Assembly: GCA_021432635.1 (NCBI GenBank)
Contig: MU270091.1
Coordinates: forward strand, 186,001 to 250,000
DNA: 64,000 nucleotides
Direction: 5' to 3'
Origin: Thozetella sp. PMI_491
Taxonomy: Eukaryota > Ascomycota > Sordariomycetes > Chaetosphaeriales > Chaetosphaeriaceae
Below are positions 22,820-35,216 of the stretch, piece after piece. A program made the translations under genes and the position numbers. Under the pieces are notes generated by a model, which had not been told where the DNA came from, did not search any database, and worked only from the letters and a program-made list of their open reading frames with translations. The first letter of the stretch is position 1, and every line of letters begins with the position of its first letter.

Positions 22820-23532
22820 CTAACAGTGAGTTAAAGGATCGTTGAACGCGTCACCACAGAAGTCGACACCATCATAATATTGCATGTAGCCGAGCTGAGG
22901 AAACAGGTAGTTGGTGGGGAATAGGTCGTAATATACCAAAGAGCCGGCGACGTACCAGCCGCACTGGCCGGTAATGTACGAATACGCGGCGGTCAGCTGG
23001 TCAGCACTGGCCAAACCAGAATCAGAGTCGTTGGGGTCCGTATCTGCTTCGTAGCTATCGTCGTTGCAGGCAAAAGCTACCACGGCTCCGCGGATAGAGT
23101 AACTGCAGGGACACGCGCTTTAGTAGCTGCCGTACTTGTGGCATGTACTTCGGGGTGGTTTGCCCCAAAATACAGACATGGTGTTAGAACGGATACGCAC
23201 TATGCAGCCGTCCAGCCTATGACGGTCCCACCCCCAACCTGGTTTTTCAGGTCCTGGACCGCGGCATCACAATCGCCATGAACCAGGTTGTATCCGCAGC
23301 CGCATGAAGTGGTTATAACTCCAACTCCGAACGGAGTATTTTCTTGGCGTTCTTGAATGTATGGTCCCGCCTGAGGATCGACAGTGGTGTTCAGGCCGAG
23401 ATATTCGTGGAATTCTACTCCGGCGCTGTCACGGAAGACACGGTAGAGTCCCTCTGCTTTCCCGGCGGGAACAGAGATTGCAACAGCAGAGATGGCAAAG
23501 GCCACCATAGGGAGTAATTTGGCTGCAAACAT
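22820..23532 (-). CDS. Small secreted cysteine-containing protein, function unknown
   Basis: Two exons on minus, 23201-23532 and 22820-23102, with a 98-nt intron, give 204 residues. The start MFAAKLLPMVAFAISAVAIS is a classical signal peptide. The mature part has CGCGYNLVHGDCDAAVQDLK and, after the splice, YYSIRGAVVAFACNDD and TGQCGWYVAG. The DCDAAV..L...VVAF.C...GQCG pattern is shared by a family of small extracellular ascomycete proteins of unknown role, as I recall it. A candidate effector or cell-wall protein; no enzymatic signature is visible. The minus-strand region upstream is CT-rich, as in an expressed fungal gene. Confidence 0.72.
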
Positions 23533-24806
23533 GTCGGAGGCTGTTCTAGATTAGAGCGATAGGTTGGCGATGCTTTTGGGTGAGGTAGGGAGAATATGAG
23601 TGTTGAGAGTGAGTACGTCAAGTCAACTTGGTTGTAATGGCGAGCTCCTTATATACAAATGTTGTGTCATACGGTTGTAGCGCCAAATAGGAGCAAACTA
23701 GCATGGCTAAACAAAGGAATGCCTGAAGTTTTACTACAGCAGGTAATAACGATGACAAACAAACATTCGAAAGTGACGAGTGAACTGCCAGCGACATTGC
23801 ACGTGCCTATTTCCCAAGGGTTGATGCCCTTTCAATGGATTGTCGATATATTGAGGCTTCTAGGCTTCCACATAATACTCACCTTTTCTGTTGCACAGGA
23901 ACTTTTGTTTCCGTATTCAAAATCCCTCACACAGTAGGAAAGGACTCACTTCACCTGTTAGCAGTAGGCTTTTCAAGCGAGCAAATTCTGGCTTCGGTGG
24001 AACCGCATTCCGTTGTCTCCGAGATAGTTTCGCCGAGCATAGGAAGCCGGTAAGCTCCGAACTAAAAAGTATTACGCAGCTAATGTCTAATATACCCCCA
24101 GTATATGTTACGTTGGAAAATGGCACAGGCTTACGGAAGCTAATGCCCAATGAAATGCCCTCGTTTCACATTATGCGAAAAATGGCACGGGCTTAGCTGG
24201 ACTAGAGAAGACGCGTTATCGCCGAGCTTCATGCTACATCGAAGTCTGCTGAAATTTATGAGCATGAAACGAAGCGTGGGCATCGTGAATGGTGCGTATT
24301 CACTTTTGACTGCCTAGTGAAAGAAGGGAGTGCTTCATGGTCTGGACATGTAGTTGGTTGCGCTGACCACGCACAAACTAACACACAAACCGCACGCGTC
24401 TGGCCCGATCTTATTTCTATGCTATCTTATTACTATGGTACGATATGACGATGAGATCGATTCTATTTCGTTGCGACTCGGTCAAACTAGTGTGGCTTAC
24501 TCCTCATTCCTATTCCGTCTAGTCCTCGGCGATAGCTTTGTGTCACAGATGAATGTGATCACATCCCCGGACAGAAATTCCATTCAGTTTATGGTGGTCT
24601 CAGCCTTGAAATTCGTCACCGTCCAGTTCGCTGCTTTCGCTTCCCCAGTTGATCTCACTACCAACTGGCTAGCACACGGCTAGGGCAGATCTGGGCGCTA
24701 CGATATGCCCCTCCAAACTTTTTAAATTCATTCTACTATGGTTAAACTGAGACTTGAGCGTAGAATGTCTATGCTGCCACTCTCCAAATGATCAGTACCT
24801 GCTCAT
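23533..24806. other. Intergenic region, no supported gene
   Basis: Several short ORFs on both strands without motifs. Nothing convincing. Confidence 0.4.
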
Positions 24807-25290
24807 TTACCTCCTACTCCGGCTCCTCCGGCTGGCCCTACCCTGCCAACTTCCCGCGACTTCCTCCAATGCCAACGCATCCCCTTCGCATGTATACTTC
24901 ACGTACACCCCCTTCGTGCAGTCCATGATATCCTCATCTGACAATCCTCTCAGCCCAGCCACCTTCGCCGCTTGCAAGCCGGTTACACTATCGATCAGCA
25001 GCCTCATCCTGTCGACCATCCGGAAGTACCGCCAACTCAGCGAGTGCATTAAAAAAAACCACCGTGACGCCCGTCAGAACGGTTGTCCGAGCCGTGGCGA
25101 GCAGGCCGATAAATAACACAGGCGACACGTAGTAGTGCGGTGGAACTGTGTGGGTGTCGTGCTGTTGACAGTGTAGTAGCATGTCGAGCTGTCTAGTGTG
25201 GTATTCGCGGCCACGAGGTCATAGACGATCCGCATTAGCTGGCCAGTCGCGTAAACAAAGCTGTGAACACAGTGCCTAGGTCAAGATATA
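24807..25290 (-). pseudogene. Probable frameshifted relic of a membrane protein
   Basis: Two minus-strand frames read protein-like text in sequence. One is YVSPVLFIGLLATARTTVL plus TGVTVVFF, a likely membrane helix. The other is LMHSLSWRYFRMVDRMRLL, continuing through TGLQAAKVAGLRGLSDEDI and VYVKYTCEGDALALEEV. They meet at a T8 homopolymer near 25048-25057, so a one-base slip would explain the break. An upstream frame (VYDLVAANTTLDSSTCYYT) may be the preceding portion. I do not recognise the family. Confidence 0.35.
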
Positions 25291-25551
25291 GGCAGAGGGA
25301 GGATGTTATTCATTGAAAGCATCGACGGCGGACACGTAGGTGCGGCCTGAGGCCTGGCAAGATGCATCAATCAAGGACCCGAGCTGGCCAACGAAAGCGG
25401 GTTCTGTCCCATCTTCGGCGCTGTTGGGACCCGGTATATCCTCCTACTTAGGACCACCCACACCCTAATCCTCTGATTAAGAGTAAGTAGGAAACCTCTC
25501 CAGAAAATCCAAAAAGATATCGCATAAGGAATTATTCAGAAGGAAAAAAGA

Positions 25552-25623
25552 TGGACGATGCCGGATTCGAACCGGCGACCTTTCGCATGCGAAGCGAACA
25601 TCATACCCCTAGACCAAACGCCC
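25552..25623 (-). tRNA. tRNA-Ala (anticodon CGC)
   Basis: The reverse complement folds as a 72-nt cloverleaf without intron. The acceptor stem is GGGCGTT against ATCGTCC, with discriminator A. The anticodon stem is TTCGC/GCGAA with loop TTCGCAT, and the T arm is GCCGG-TTCGAAT-CCGGC. The anticodon CGC reads GCG (Ala). The G3:U70 pair, the main alanine identity element, is present. There is one U:U mismatch at the 6:67 acceptor position. It lies directly at the edge of the AT-rich transposon block. Confidence 0.9.
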
Positions 25624-26860
25624 TGATGAATTGTTGTGAGATATGGATTGAAAATTACATATAAACGCTAGCTTACGCAAAGAATCCACTTCTTCGCTAC
25701 TGTATCCATAGGTAAGCAGCCTATCGCCCTTTTAGTGGGGAGCTCTCCCCTGTAAGTTAAGGCTTTTCAGCTTTTGGAATAGTTAGCCAGCTGTTAAGCT
25801 CTTGGCATCAGACCGAAGCTTGACACTAACTAACTACTAATCTGACCGAAGGTTATTATTACGGTGCTTAAAAACGCTAAGCTATGGCGAAATTGCTTAA
25901 AACTTATGACGAAATCGCTTAAAACTTATGGCGAAATCGCTCTCTTTATGGATTAGCTCACGAGCTTTTTACTCTATTAAAAAGTGGCTCATTGCGCTGT
26001 AATTAGGTTGAAAAACAGCTTCCCTACGCTACAGCCAACGTGGATTGGCTTAAAAAATCAACCCCTAAGCAAAACAGGATACGATACAACTTACAGTCTC
26101 TAGGGACTGGCTTACAAGTAGTTTTATCCACTAAATAATAGATCTTAGCGCTATATATAGCTAGCTTAAACCATTATCCTAGAGTATATCTAGCAGCTAG
26201 ATTTTGCTCCAACCTTATTTTTTACTCTAGGCTAGATTATATCTCTTAATACTTCCTTACTTTACATACCAGCTGTTTAGTAAATATAGATCTTTAAAAT
26301 CTACTCCCTAAGCAGCTTTAATACAGGGATTACAGTCTGTTTTTCGTTACTAATCAGTTTCTTAACTTAAAAAGACCCTCTGCCCCCCTGACTAAATCCT
26401 GTTTAGATTGCCGGTGATCTAAGGCTATTAGAGTATATTATAAGCGCCTTTATATTACTTATTAGCTAATATTTACCAGTATAACTAGTCTAATACTATG
26501 CCTATAACTATTTACTTAATACAAATTACTTAACCCTTACTTGAAAAATAATCGATTAACAAGGCTAACCTCTTACTGCTACAGCTATAAATCCCAATAC
26601 ACGCTTTTTTTAACTGTATAAACAAGCTCATAACGCAACAACTAGCTGCTAGTATCCTAGAAAACAAGGCTAAAACTCATGCTTACACTACGTATTAACA
26701 GTAGTATATCTAACACAAGCACTACGCGCTACACCAAGGCAGTAAAATTATCTCTTAGACTCCTACTCTAACTACTCTTTAAGCTATTTTTAAAGGGTTA
26801 AACACTGAAAATAAGAACAGACCTATAATTATATTAGGATCCCCTTTAACGCCTAGAGGA

Positions 26861-27380
26861 GGTTGTCTAAGAACATAACTACTTACTTCTCCTATAACAT
26901 ATAGAAAAGGTTAGCTAAAAGGGTACTTACACACTTCTAGCCCTAATAAGGATAGCACTAAAGCATTTTAAGAGCTCCCTCTAATACTAGCACATAGATA
27001 AGGTTGTCTAAAAACACAACTACCTACTCCTCCGCTAACACATAGAAACAGCTGGCTAAAAAGGTACTTATACACTCCTAGCCCTAGTAAAGATAGCACT
27101 AGAGTATTTCAGGAGCTCCCTCTAGTACTAGTATATAGACAAGGTCAAGCTAAAACACAGCTGCCTATTCCTCTACTAACACGTAGAAACAGCCAGCTAA
27201 AAAGACACTCACACACTCCTAGCCCTAGTAAAGATAGTGCCAAAGCATTTCAGGAGCTCCCTCTAATACTAGCACACAGACAAGGTTAAGCCAGAACAAG
27301 GCTGCTAACTCTACCGCTAGTATACAGAGTTAACTAGCTAGGAGTATGCCCACATACTCTTAGCCTTATTAAATATAATA
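26861..27380 (+). repeat. 141-bp tandem repeat, about 3.7 copies
   Basis: Copies start at 26861, 27002, 27143 and 27284, each opening GGTTGTCTAA or a derivative. Each contains a conserved CCTAGCCCTA-n2-AAAGATAG phrase and an AGGAGCTCCCTCTA phrase. The period is exactly 141 bp, or 47 codons, so it would have been an in-frame amino-acid repeat upstream of the Helitron protein before RIP. Confidence 0.75.
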
Positions 27381-27399
27381 TTTAAGTATTTTAAAAGCT

Positions 27400-30300
27400 T
27401 ATTCCCTTATTCTCTAGTAATCTAGATGCCCTAGCTCTTAATAAAGCTAATAACACGTTATTATAAGAGTTTAACAATACGTTAAACATAGAAAAACATA
27501 AGCTTTATATATATTATAAGTAAAAATAGTTTAATATAAAGCTAAATCAAAATAATATATATAAGAAGTGCCTCGCTATAGATTTGTAAAAATATATAGA
27601 TAAGCCCTTTTTTTACTTAGCTAAGAATCAGCTTAATTTTAAAGACGTACCAAACAAGCTCCTAATGCTAAATATAGTTAAAGAAATACTTATCGCACAA
27701 GTTTATGTTTTTATCTAGGTCTACTAGGTATATAGTTAGCAGTATAAATATTATAGCTATATCATCCACTTCCTACATAATATAGGTAAGATATACCATA
27801 AGCTTTTACTATACCCAGAGCACCTTGATATCATTCTCTTATAGTTACTAGATTAAAATCAGTAGTAAGAAGCATAGTTTTAAAAGTAATTTACTATATA
27901 TAAGTACTATATTAAGTAATAGCTAAAGTATCTCTATCGCTATTATCTAATATATTATAATTTCATATAAAATAAACACATGTTAAAAAGCCTTCTAAAA
28001 AACAGCTTTATATTTAATTATATCTATATAAAAACAATTACAAGTAAAATCAGTCTTAGCGCTACTAAGGGCCCTATATCTAACCCTAACAACAAGCCTA
28101 ACCCTAATAACTACAATAAAATCACTATACTAAATATTACTACTATATAGACTAAGCTAGAATAATTAAAGGCAGATATTAATCAAGAGTACCTTAAGGA
28201 GCCCCTTATAGAGATACCTCTAGCTATACAGCAGCTAGAGAGTGCCTATCAACTTCTAATGCCCTTTATACAGAGAACGCTGCTCAACAAGCTAAAACAA
28301 ATATATCTAATCTTTTCGTGCGCCTTTCCAACGTTATTTCCACATAGAAGCGCTGATTTTAACCTCCCTAGGAAGCATAAGATCAAATTTATAAACTAGA
28401 TTAAGCATATAATACACTAGAACAATAACTACTTTACTTAGCACCCTACCTTCTGCTTTATTACGTTAAATATATTAATATAGTAGCAGGTATAATTAGG
28501 GAGCTATTATTATATAAGTAAAAACAGCTCTAAGCAGATCTTACTTAAAAAGCTCTAAGTAGCTCTAACTAACCTAGATAGGCCAGTAGGGAGCGCTCTC
28601 CTTACTTCTATCCAGCAAGCTTCTGCCCAGCTCAAGGGTACACACACTTTCTAAGGCTATTAAAGGCATAAATATAAAGCTTTTACCTATTATTTAAGCG
28701 TTTTAAGCGCTTTTATTATATTAAGCCCAGCTAATAACTATTAGTATAGCTTATATTATTATATGCCTTGTTTTAATAAGTAGTGCTAGTATGCTAAAGC
28801 CAATCAGATATAACTCTTAAGAAAGCTTCTTAAGAAGAACCCCTATATTATAGCTTAGCACTTTTACATGTAAAACAAGCTCTTCTATAATATTATACTA
28901 AAGAAAAAGTTTAGCTTATACAATTTTTAATACTAGTATAAGTAGCAGGGAAAGGGCAGCTCTTACTCCTACAGTCTATACTAGTTTAGTCACGCCCCTC
29001 TACTAGATATAAAAAGTAAGAAGTAACAAGTAGATTTTACTTGTAAATAGGGCTTTTAGATCACTACTATAAACCTAGAACCACATAAGCACTAGGAACA
29101 AGATAAGGGCAACCCTCTCTTAGTAAGACCATAAGACCAACTAATAACATTTAGATATCTTTCCCGTATAATCAACCATTACTAGTATTATTCCTACTCT
29201 ATAATATATTATCTACACATAAAAAAACACAAAGCACTAGCTATATAGGGTAAAACTACACCAGCACCTACCCCTAAGTACTGGTTCTACTTCCCCTATC
29301 TAAAGCACCCAGAGCTATAGGTAGATAAGGTACCCGGCTCGCAATACTATAGGTTTTATACTTAGCATAATAATCTATACTTAAACCAGCTCTGCCCTAC
29401 GATAAGTTTAGTATAGCTAGTAAATACTAACTTCTCTCTCTATACTAATATATAAGCAGTAGTTAATTATATAGCTAAATACTACTTTAAGATAAAGTAG
29501 AAAACCGCTAGCTATACTAATCTAGCTAAGTAGATACTGCTATATATTACTCCTAAGTATTCTCTATTCTCTTTTACCATTAAATTAATAAATAAATTAG
29601 TCGCTAAATATAATTACTTAGCCTAAAAGGTAAGCTATATCTTACTCAGCTTACCCTTATAAGAAGATTTACAGGTTATATAGATTATAGATTACTAAGC
29701 ACTAAGTAAATAGTCTCAAGCCCTTAATCTAAGTATAGACAATACTTTAAAGCACTAATCTCCCTATAAAAAGTATCTCAGGTGTAATATCTCATGCCTA
29801 AGGGCTATAGAGCTCTTATACCTCTAATTTCTTACCTTATAAAAGTAGAATTATACTCCTACATAGTAAGGGCTATTAAGTAGCTACGCATAGGAGCGAG
29901 TTCTATACTATATACCCCATTACAAACTAGATCTATAATCCCTATAATTTAAAGATTTTTACAGGGTAAAGCTTATACTTAGCTATCCTTATACTAACAA
30001 GAAATAGCTTTTTTATATTAATAATATAATATTTAATATATTTAAAGAGATATATATATAATACTAGCAGGTCTATAGTTATAAGGATAACTAGTATAAC
30101 TCACTAAAGGTAGAGAAAGATAAGTTTAAGGAGTAGCTAGAAGTGATAGAAGAGCTACAGGAGAAAGACTAGCTTAAACTTACTTAGATACTTCCAGATC
30201 ACACACCCACACAGGAACTATATAATCTAATTAAGCACAAAGATCTAAATCTTACTTACAGATAGGAAGACTATATTAGCCACTATATATATAACTATTT

Positions 30301-31780
30301 CCCTAACAGCACTTACTAAAGGGAGATTAAAGCAATATATTCTACTCTAGACACTAATTTTATTCCCCTAGAAGCATATAATACACTAAATACAAAGTAG
30401 CATCTAATATACAATACTATAATAAGCTATTCCAAGCAAAATTAGCCCATATAAATACTACTTTAAATCAATAGTAATAGGGGTATTAGTAAATCATACC
30501 TAATTAAGATCTTAGCCAGCCACCTCTAACAGGCTCTAAGGGAGAGCACAGTCAAGCTAACAGCTCTAACTAATACTATAAGCTATAATATCAACATAAA
30601 TACAATCTTTTTACTGTTATAACTACCCATAAATCATACATATAAGCCACTTACCCTAACTACCCTAGCTAATACCTAAAAACAACTAAAACACTTACAA
30701 TATCTCTTTCTTAACGAGAAAAGCATACTTAGTCTATACACTTTTTACTATATAGATCTATATTTACAGTAGATCTTTCCAGTATAGGATTAAGTCTTTA
30801 ATAGTATAAGTATTCTCTTAATAAGAGACTTCTTCTAGCTTCTACCAGTAGATAGTAAAGCTTTATTTACTCTTACTCCTACACTTTCTTTAAAGGAAGA
30901 GTATACAAGCAGATCTATTTATAACGCGTTTTCTCACTCTGTTTTCCTTAATATAGTAGAATATTAGTAGGGTAAGAGGTAGCTAGTGTTCTATTAAGCA
31001 CTAGAAGAGCTACACTAAGTATATATTTCGCTAGACTTATTCCAGCTCTTTTCCACCAGAGTAGCTATAGTTTTAACAGATTATAAACACATAGCATTTA
31101 AAAATACACTCTAAATCTATACTATACATAAAGAAATACGTTATTTTAACTATATCTAGCTTATAAAGCTAGATTTACTAGCTATCTAGTATATAACTAC
31201 TTATATTAGTACTAGTACAGAGAAAATAGATTCACAATATACTAGCAATCTCTCAGTAAAACTACCCCTTTACTTAGAGTTATAAGTAATACTCCTACAT
31301 AATATTACTATAGAATTTAAGCTTGTAAACAACGCTTAAGGCAGTATTTTTAATCTTAGATAGGCAGAGAACACTAATCTAGCATAAGATCCTCCCTTAG
31401 TAGTAATAGTTGCTTTTAACTCTTATACTAGCCCTGCCTTTACATTACCAGATAAGACCAAAATATATACTTCTAAGGGTAAAAAAGTAATACTAATACT
31501 ATAAGAAAAGTATAAGTTTATACTTAAAAGTATTTCCTACACCTAAGAATAATTTCTTCTTATCCTAGTATATATTATTACAGTCTATAAAGTATAAGGT
31601 ATAACTATAAACCACATAGTAACAAATCTAACAGTATAAGAATTTATATCTAGGCTGTTTTACATAGCCTATTCACGCATTACCACCCTAAAAAGGCTTA
31701 TATTTAAAGAGCTATTTAATCACAGTCTGCTCTAAAAGGAGAAGCTAGGTCTTAGTACATTTCTCTATACCAGTACAATT
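27400..31780 (+). pseudogene. RIP-mutated Helitron Rep/helicase gene
   Basis: One + frame, ignoring stops, shows the order of a fungal Helitron protein. An N-terminal block has VPNKLLMLNIVKEILIAQV (about 27645). Helitron-like Rep N-domain text lies around 28.66-29.1 kb. AVVNYIAKYYFKIK (about 29457) matches the YxAKY motif that precedes the replicase. The Pif1-type helicase follows. Its Walker A is degraded to NRGISKSYLIKIL (about 30478), Walker B to YLFLNEKSIL, then RDFFQLLPVDSKALF, and a C-terminal VYKV-stop-GITIN (about 31577) where HKSQGIT is expected. Dozens of internal stops make it inactive. It should once have driven rolling-circle transposition. Confidence 0.8.
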
Positions 31781-32911
31781 CTACTATCCTAATTTACTAA
31801 TAATATATATATAATTACTAAATTATAGTTAGCTAACTAGGATTACTGTTTTACAATATAATTATATACACCTCTCTTTATACTATAAAGCTAAGTATAA
31901 TACTCTTTATCTTTAACAGCTTTTACTTAGTATAGGCTTTATTTTAACATACTCTTTATAGCGCTTAACTCTTTATTATATACTAAGATATATACTCATA
32001 CGTTAGAACTAAGGAGAAGAAGTATAAAAAGTAATAGATCTATTAATCCCTTAACTATAAACCAAGCAAGATACCTCCTAAAACACACGCTAAGACAACA
32101 TCTACACAAGCAGCTATAACAGCAGTAAGTACTCTCAAGCAAATACTTTATATATAAATCGCTAATCTAACTAGCTATTACCCTACAAGATATATATAAG
32201 CTATATAAAGCATAATATTATAAAAAGCTATATTTAGTCAGCCAATAAGTATTAGACTAGCTTCCATACAGTATTCCACTAACGCTTTTTACTAAATATA
32301 CATATTAAACACTATAATACCTACCATACAAGCAACCACAAATACCTAAGCATTCCTTCCACTACTAGCCCTATTATACAGGCTTTTATAATCAAAGTAG
32401 CTAATAAAAGAGCTAAAACAAGCACATAAAAAACAGGTTTCCTCCTATAAAATTACTCACAAGCTATTACTAATTACAGTATTAGGTGTTTAATAAAGCA
32501 TATAAAACTACCTACAAGGCTATTAAAGATATAAAAAACACAGCAGAGCAAAACAACCCTATAAATATAAACCAAGAACAGCTCTTACACACTATTTTAC
32601 ATACTATAAAGGAGATTCACAATTCACTCAAGGGCTAGATTTACTTTATAGCTAACATAAGCAGTACTAGCACTAGATTAAATAATACTAGTGGTTTTAC
32701 AGTAGAATAATAGTTAACTATACGTTTTTAAAGCTATTCAAGCTATTCAGCTATTAAACATATTATTCACACCACAATAGTATTATTAAATAACTATTAT
32801 CCACACTTATACAATAGCGTTTCAAAATACTCTCAAGCTAGTTCTAGATATATATTTCCACACTAAGCCCTTACAAAACAGCTTTTTTCCTTAGGCTATA
32901 CACAAGTTAAG

Positions 32912-32934
32912 TTTTTTTTTTTTTTAAAAAAAAA
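32912..32934. repeat. T14-A9 homopolymer junction
   Basis: A run of fourteen T followed by nine A, self-complementary over nine bases, inside the AT-rich block. A possible hairpin or a relic of element ends. Confidence 0.5.
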
Positions 32935-33690
32935 GCAATTTTTACTATACATTTTAAGAGCTTTCACTACTCTAACACTTTTAACTTACACTTTTCAGAT
33001 TAAGACCATAACTACTATTACTACACCACCACAAATAAGTTACTCTCTACATATATTTTACATTATAAAATCGCTAATTACATTATTTATAATAACTACC
33101 TCTAGCCATATTAACAAGGGCAACAAAAAGGCCATCCGCCACTCCCACCAGGGTTTTAACCCTATTAATAATCCACAGATTAGTTTAACTCCCAAGCATT
33201 TTCTATCTAGTTAATTTTACATCAACACTAACTTTCTTTAGGATCCCCCCTAAGAGGAAGAGGCCCCTATAGCCAAGCAAGAGGTAAGTTAATCCCTATC
33301 TATTTATACATTTATTATTCTACGTTTAACACTAGTTTAGTATTAGTATAAGCTAATTAGTATATAGAATAATATTCCCTGTATTACTTGTATTAGCTAT
33401 ATTAACTATAACAAGACAGTCTATTATATACTAAACCCTAGTAAGTAGCTCTTTTAGTACAGTTGTTTTATACTCTAGTATAGAGTTTTACAGGTGATAT
33501 TAATATAATAGCTAGATTTGTATAAGGATAGATACACCAAGTACTTAACTAGCAACTATAACTGCCCCAAAGTGCCCACTATAGCAAAGGGTGCTATACA
33601 CACCTTTATAGAGGTAGTTTCTACTCGCCACGCCAGCAAGGTAAAGGATAAGATAACTAGATCATACTCAAGCGCTAAAACTATAACTAA

Positions 33691-33857
33691 CTAACTGTAT
33701 TAGGCCTATAAGAAGGCCTACAAACTGGCCAGAAAGGCCATTAAGAACGCCAAGGAGGCGCCGGCCAAGGAGGAGCTGGACAAGCGCACGCTTTTACGCG
33801 CTATCTTAGGAGAAGTGCACGCTCTGCGCGCAGATCTCGCTGCCGCCCGCGCTTAAG
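33691..33857 (+). pseudogene. Unidentified transposon-like coding tail, undamaged
   Basis: The frame reads AYKKAYKLARKAIKNAKEAP, then a Lys/Glu/Ala-rich coiled-coil-like helix, ending VHALRADLAAARA and a stop at 33855-33857. The same frame upstream (TRHASKVKDK, 33.63 kb) carries stops in AT-rich sequence. It looks like the 3' end of an element gene whose 5' part was RIP-mutated. The family is not recognised. Confidence 0.4.
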
Positions 33858-33922
33858 CGCAAAATTTGATAGGGTTTTAGTCGTTTTATGAAAGTAGATA
33901 CCCCTGGTCTGCCCCCCGCGTT

Positions 33923-33945
33923 TTTGCGCCGGGAAATGGCGCAAA
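33923..33945. repeat. Short GC-rich hairpin
   Basis: TTTGCGCC and GGCGCAAA flank a 7-base spacer, just 3' of the unidentified coding tail. Possibly a transposon-end hairpin or a terminator-like structure. Confidence 0.35.
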
Positions 33946-35216
33946 GCGCCAAATAAAACTTGCTTTTCCCACGCCCAATCTATTTTGCTCTCTACGTGAC
34001 CTTTGGGCAGACATATACCTATAAGCCCCGCAGGGCCGTGACATAGGTATCGCCGGAGCGTAGCGGAGACTATTTTACCTACAAAGCAAGGTCGGTTCAA
34101 CAGCTACCTCACGGCTTTAGCTATAGCTACGAGGCCCTGACAACCCTTTCTTAAGGGCTTGAGTGAGGTTTTAAGAGTTTTCCCTTACTAAACAAGAGCA
34201 CCCGACCCCGATCAAAGCCGACTATACTGGTGTGTAGCCTTAGCTACACACAGTACGTGTCCTGAAACCATCAACTGGGTGGCCAGCGCCGGCCAATGAG
34301 AGCCCCCCTGATCAATAGGTATTGTCGTACGGCAAAGTATTAGTGTACAAATAACTATTGTGGTAAGATAGCAACAGAGTATTGGCCAATGCTTGGTGGC
34401 CACCCTAATCGTTGCCGTTCCCTACATACTTCTGGCATGGTATACATTAAGGATGTGTATCTGACCAGTATTGTATCTGAAGGAGATATCCGACTTTCCC
34501 TCTTTTTGGGCAGAGTATTTCTCGGCTTTTGATGCTAGCTAGACCTTTTGATGAAACCACGAAGTTTGCTGGATTCTGCCCAGGGTGAGCAACAACTTTA
34601 CAGTCAGTTGTCAGCACTACTCTACACGAACTTTTGGATCTCTGTATCTGCACCAAAACAACGGACCCAGTCATTTATTAGTGACTGCTGGCAACGATGA
34701 TCTCCAAACCTAGCTTTTCCTTCGTTTGAGAACTAACGGGACTCTTCCCCTAGACCTGGTTTCAACTCCTCCTGTGTCACATCCGAATAGCATCAAATAG
34801 CCGGATGATGGTGCTATAGGAGGTTTATACTATGTATAAACTTCCTAAGATATCTACCTAAGATGCTGAAATGTCATGTACAAACGACACATGAAAGGTC
34901 AGGAAGTGAAGGTGACGTGCTAGTGAAGTTGTACTTTGTAACTCCAAGCTTCCAGATACTTGCCTACAAGTAAACCAGCATTATGATGTGCAAAGAGCCC
35001 CAACCCTTCCAGGGGCGATTGAACCCGCCTTTGGATAGGCCTGGGCTTTCAGAATTGTTCCAGTTGAAGAAGAATTCAACCTCAGCATCCAACTTTGGCC
35101 GGAGTATATGAGAGATGGGCCTTGAATAATAACTTCTGTGCTGTCTAGCTAGCTGTTGTGCAATTGGAAGAGTTTACTCCTTTGGGTGATTCGTTAGCAT
35201 GTGATAAGTCCTGATG
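33946..35216. other. Intergenic region between transposon block and RiPP precursor
   Basis: Composition is normal again. Short ORFs only, none with motifs. Includes a small inverted repeat (ATACCTAT / ATAGGTAT at about 34014-34050). The last few hundred bases are the 3' flank of the precursor gene. Confidence 0.4.

Larger units (their letters stand above)
25640..33690. mobile_element. AT-rich, RIP-degraded transposon block (Helitron)
   Basis: Composition changes sharply just left of the tRNA-Ala to strongly AT-rich DNA with very many TA steps and stops in all frames, and returns to normal near 33.69 kb. Readable coding remnants on + identify a Helitron (separate entry). Where family proteins have Gln, the sequence often has TAA or TAG, and Gly/Glu/Asp sites show Arg/Ser/Lys/Asn codons. 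These are the C-to-T and G-to-A changes left by RIP, which acts on repeated DNA in the sexual cycle. No intact terminus could be fixed by eye. Confidence 0.85.

Noticed and set aside
26861-27380. Tandem array resembling a CRISPR
   Set aside because: Units are 141 bp with no short repeat/unique spacer pattern, in eukaryotic RIP-damaged DNA.
33801-34100. 99-aa minus ORF at the transposon border
   Set aside because: Antisense to the Lys/Ala-rich coding tail; Arg-rich shadow with a non-ATG start.
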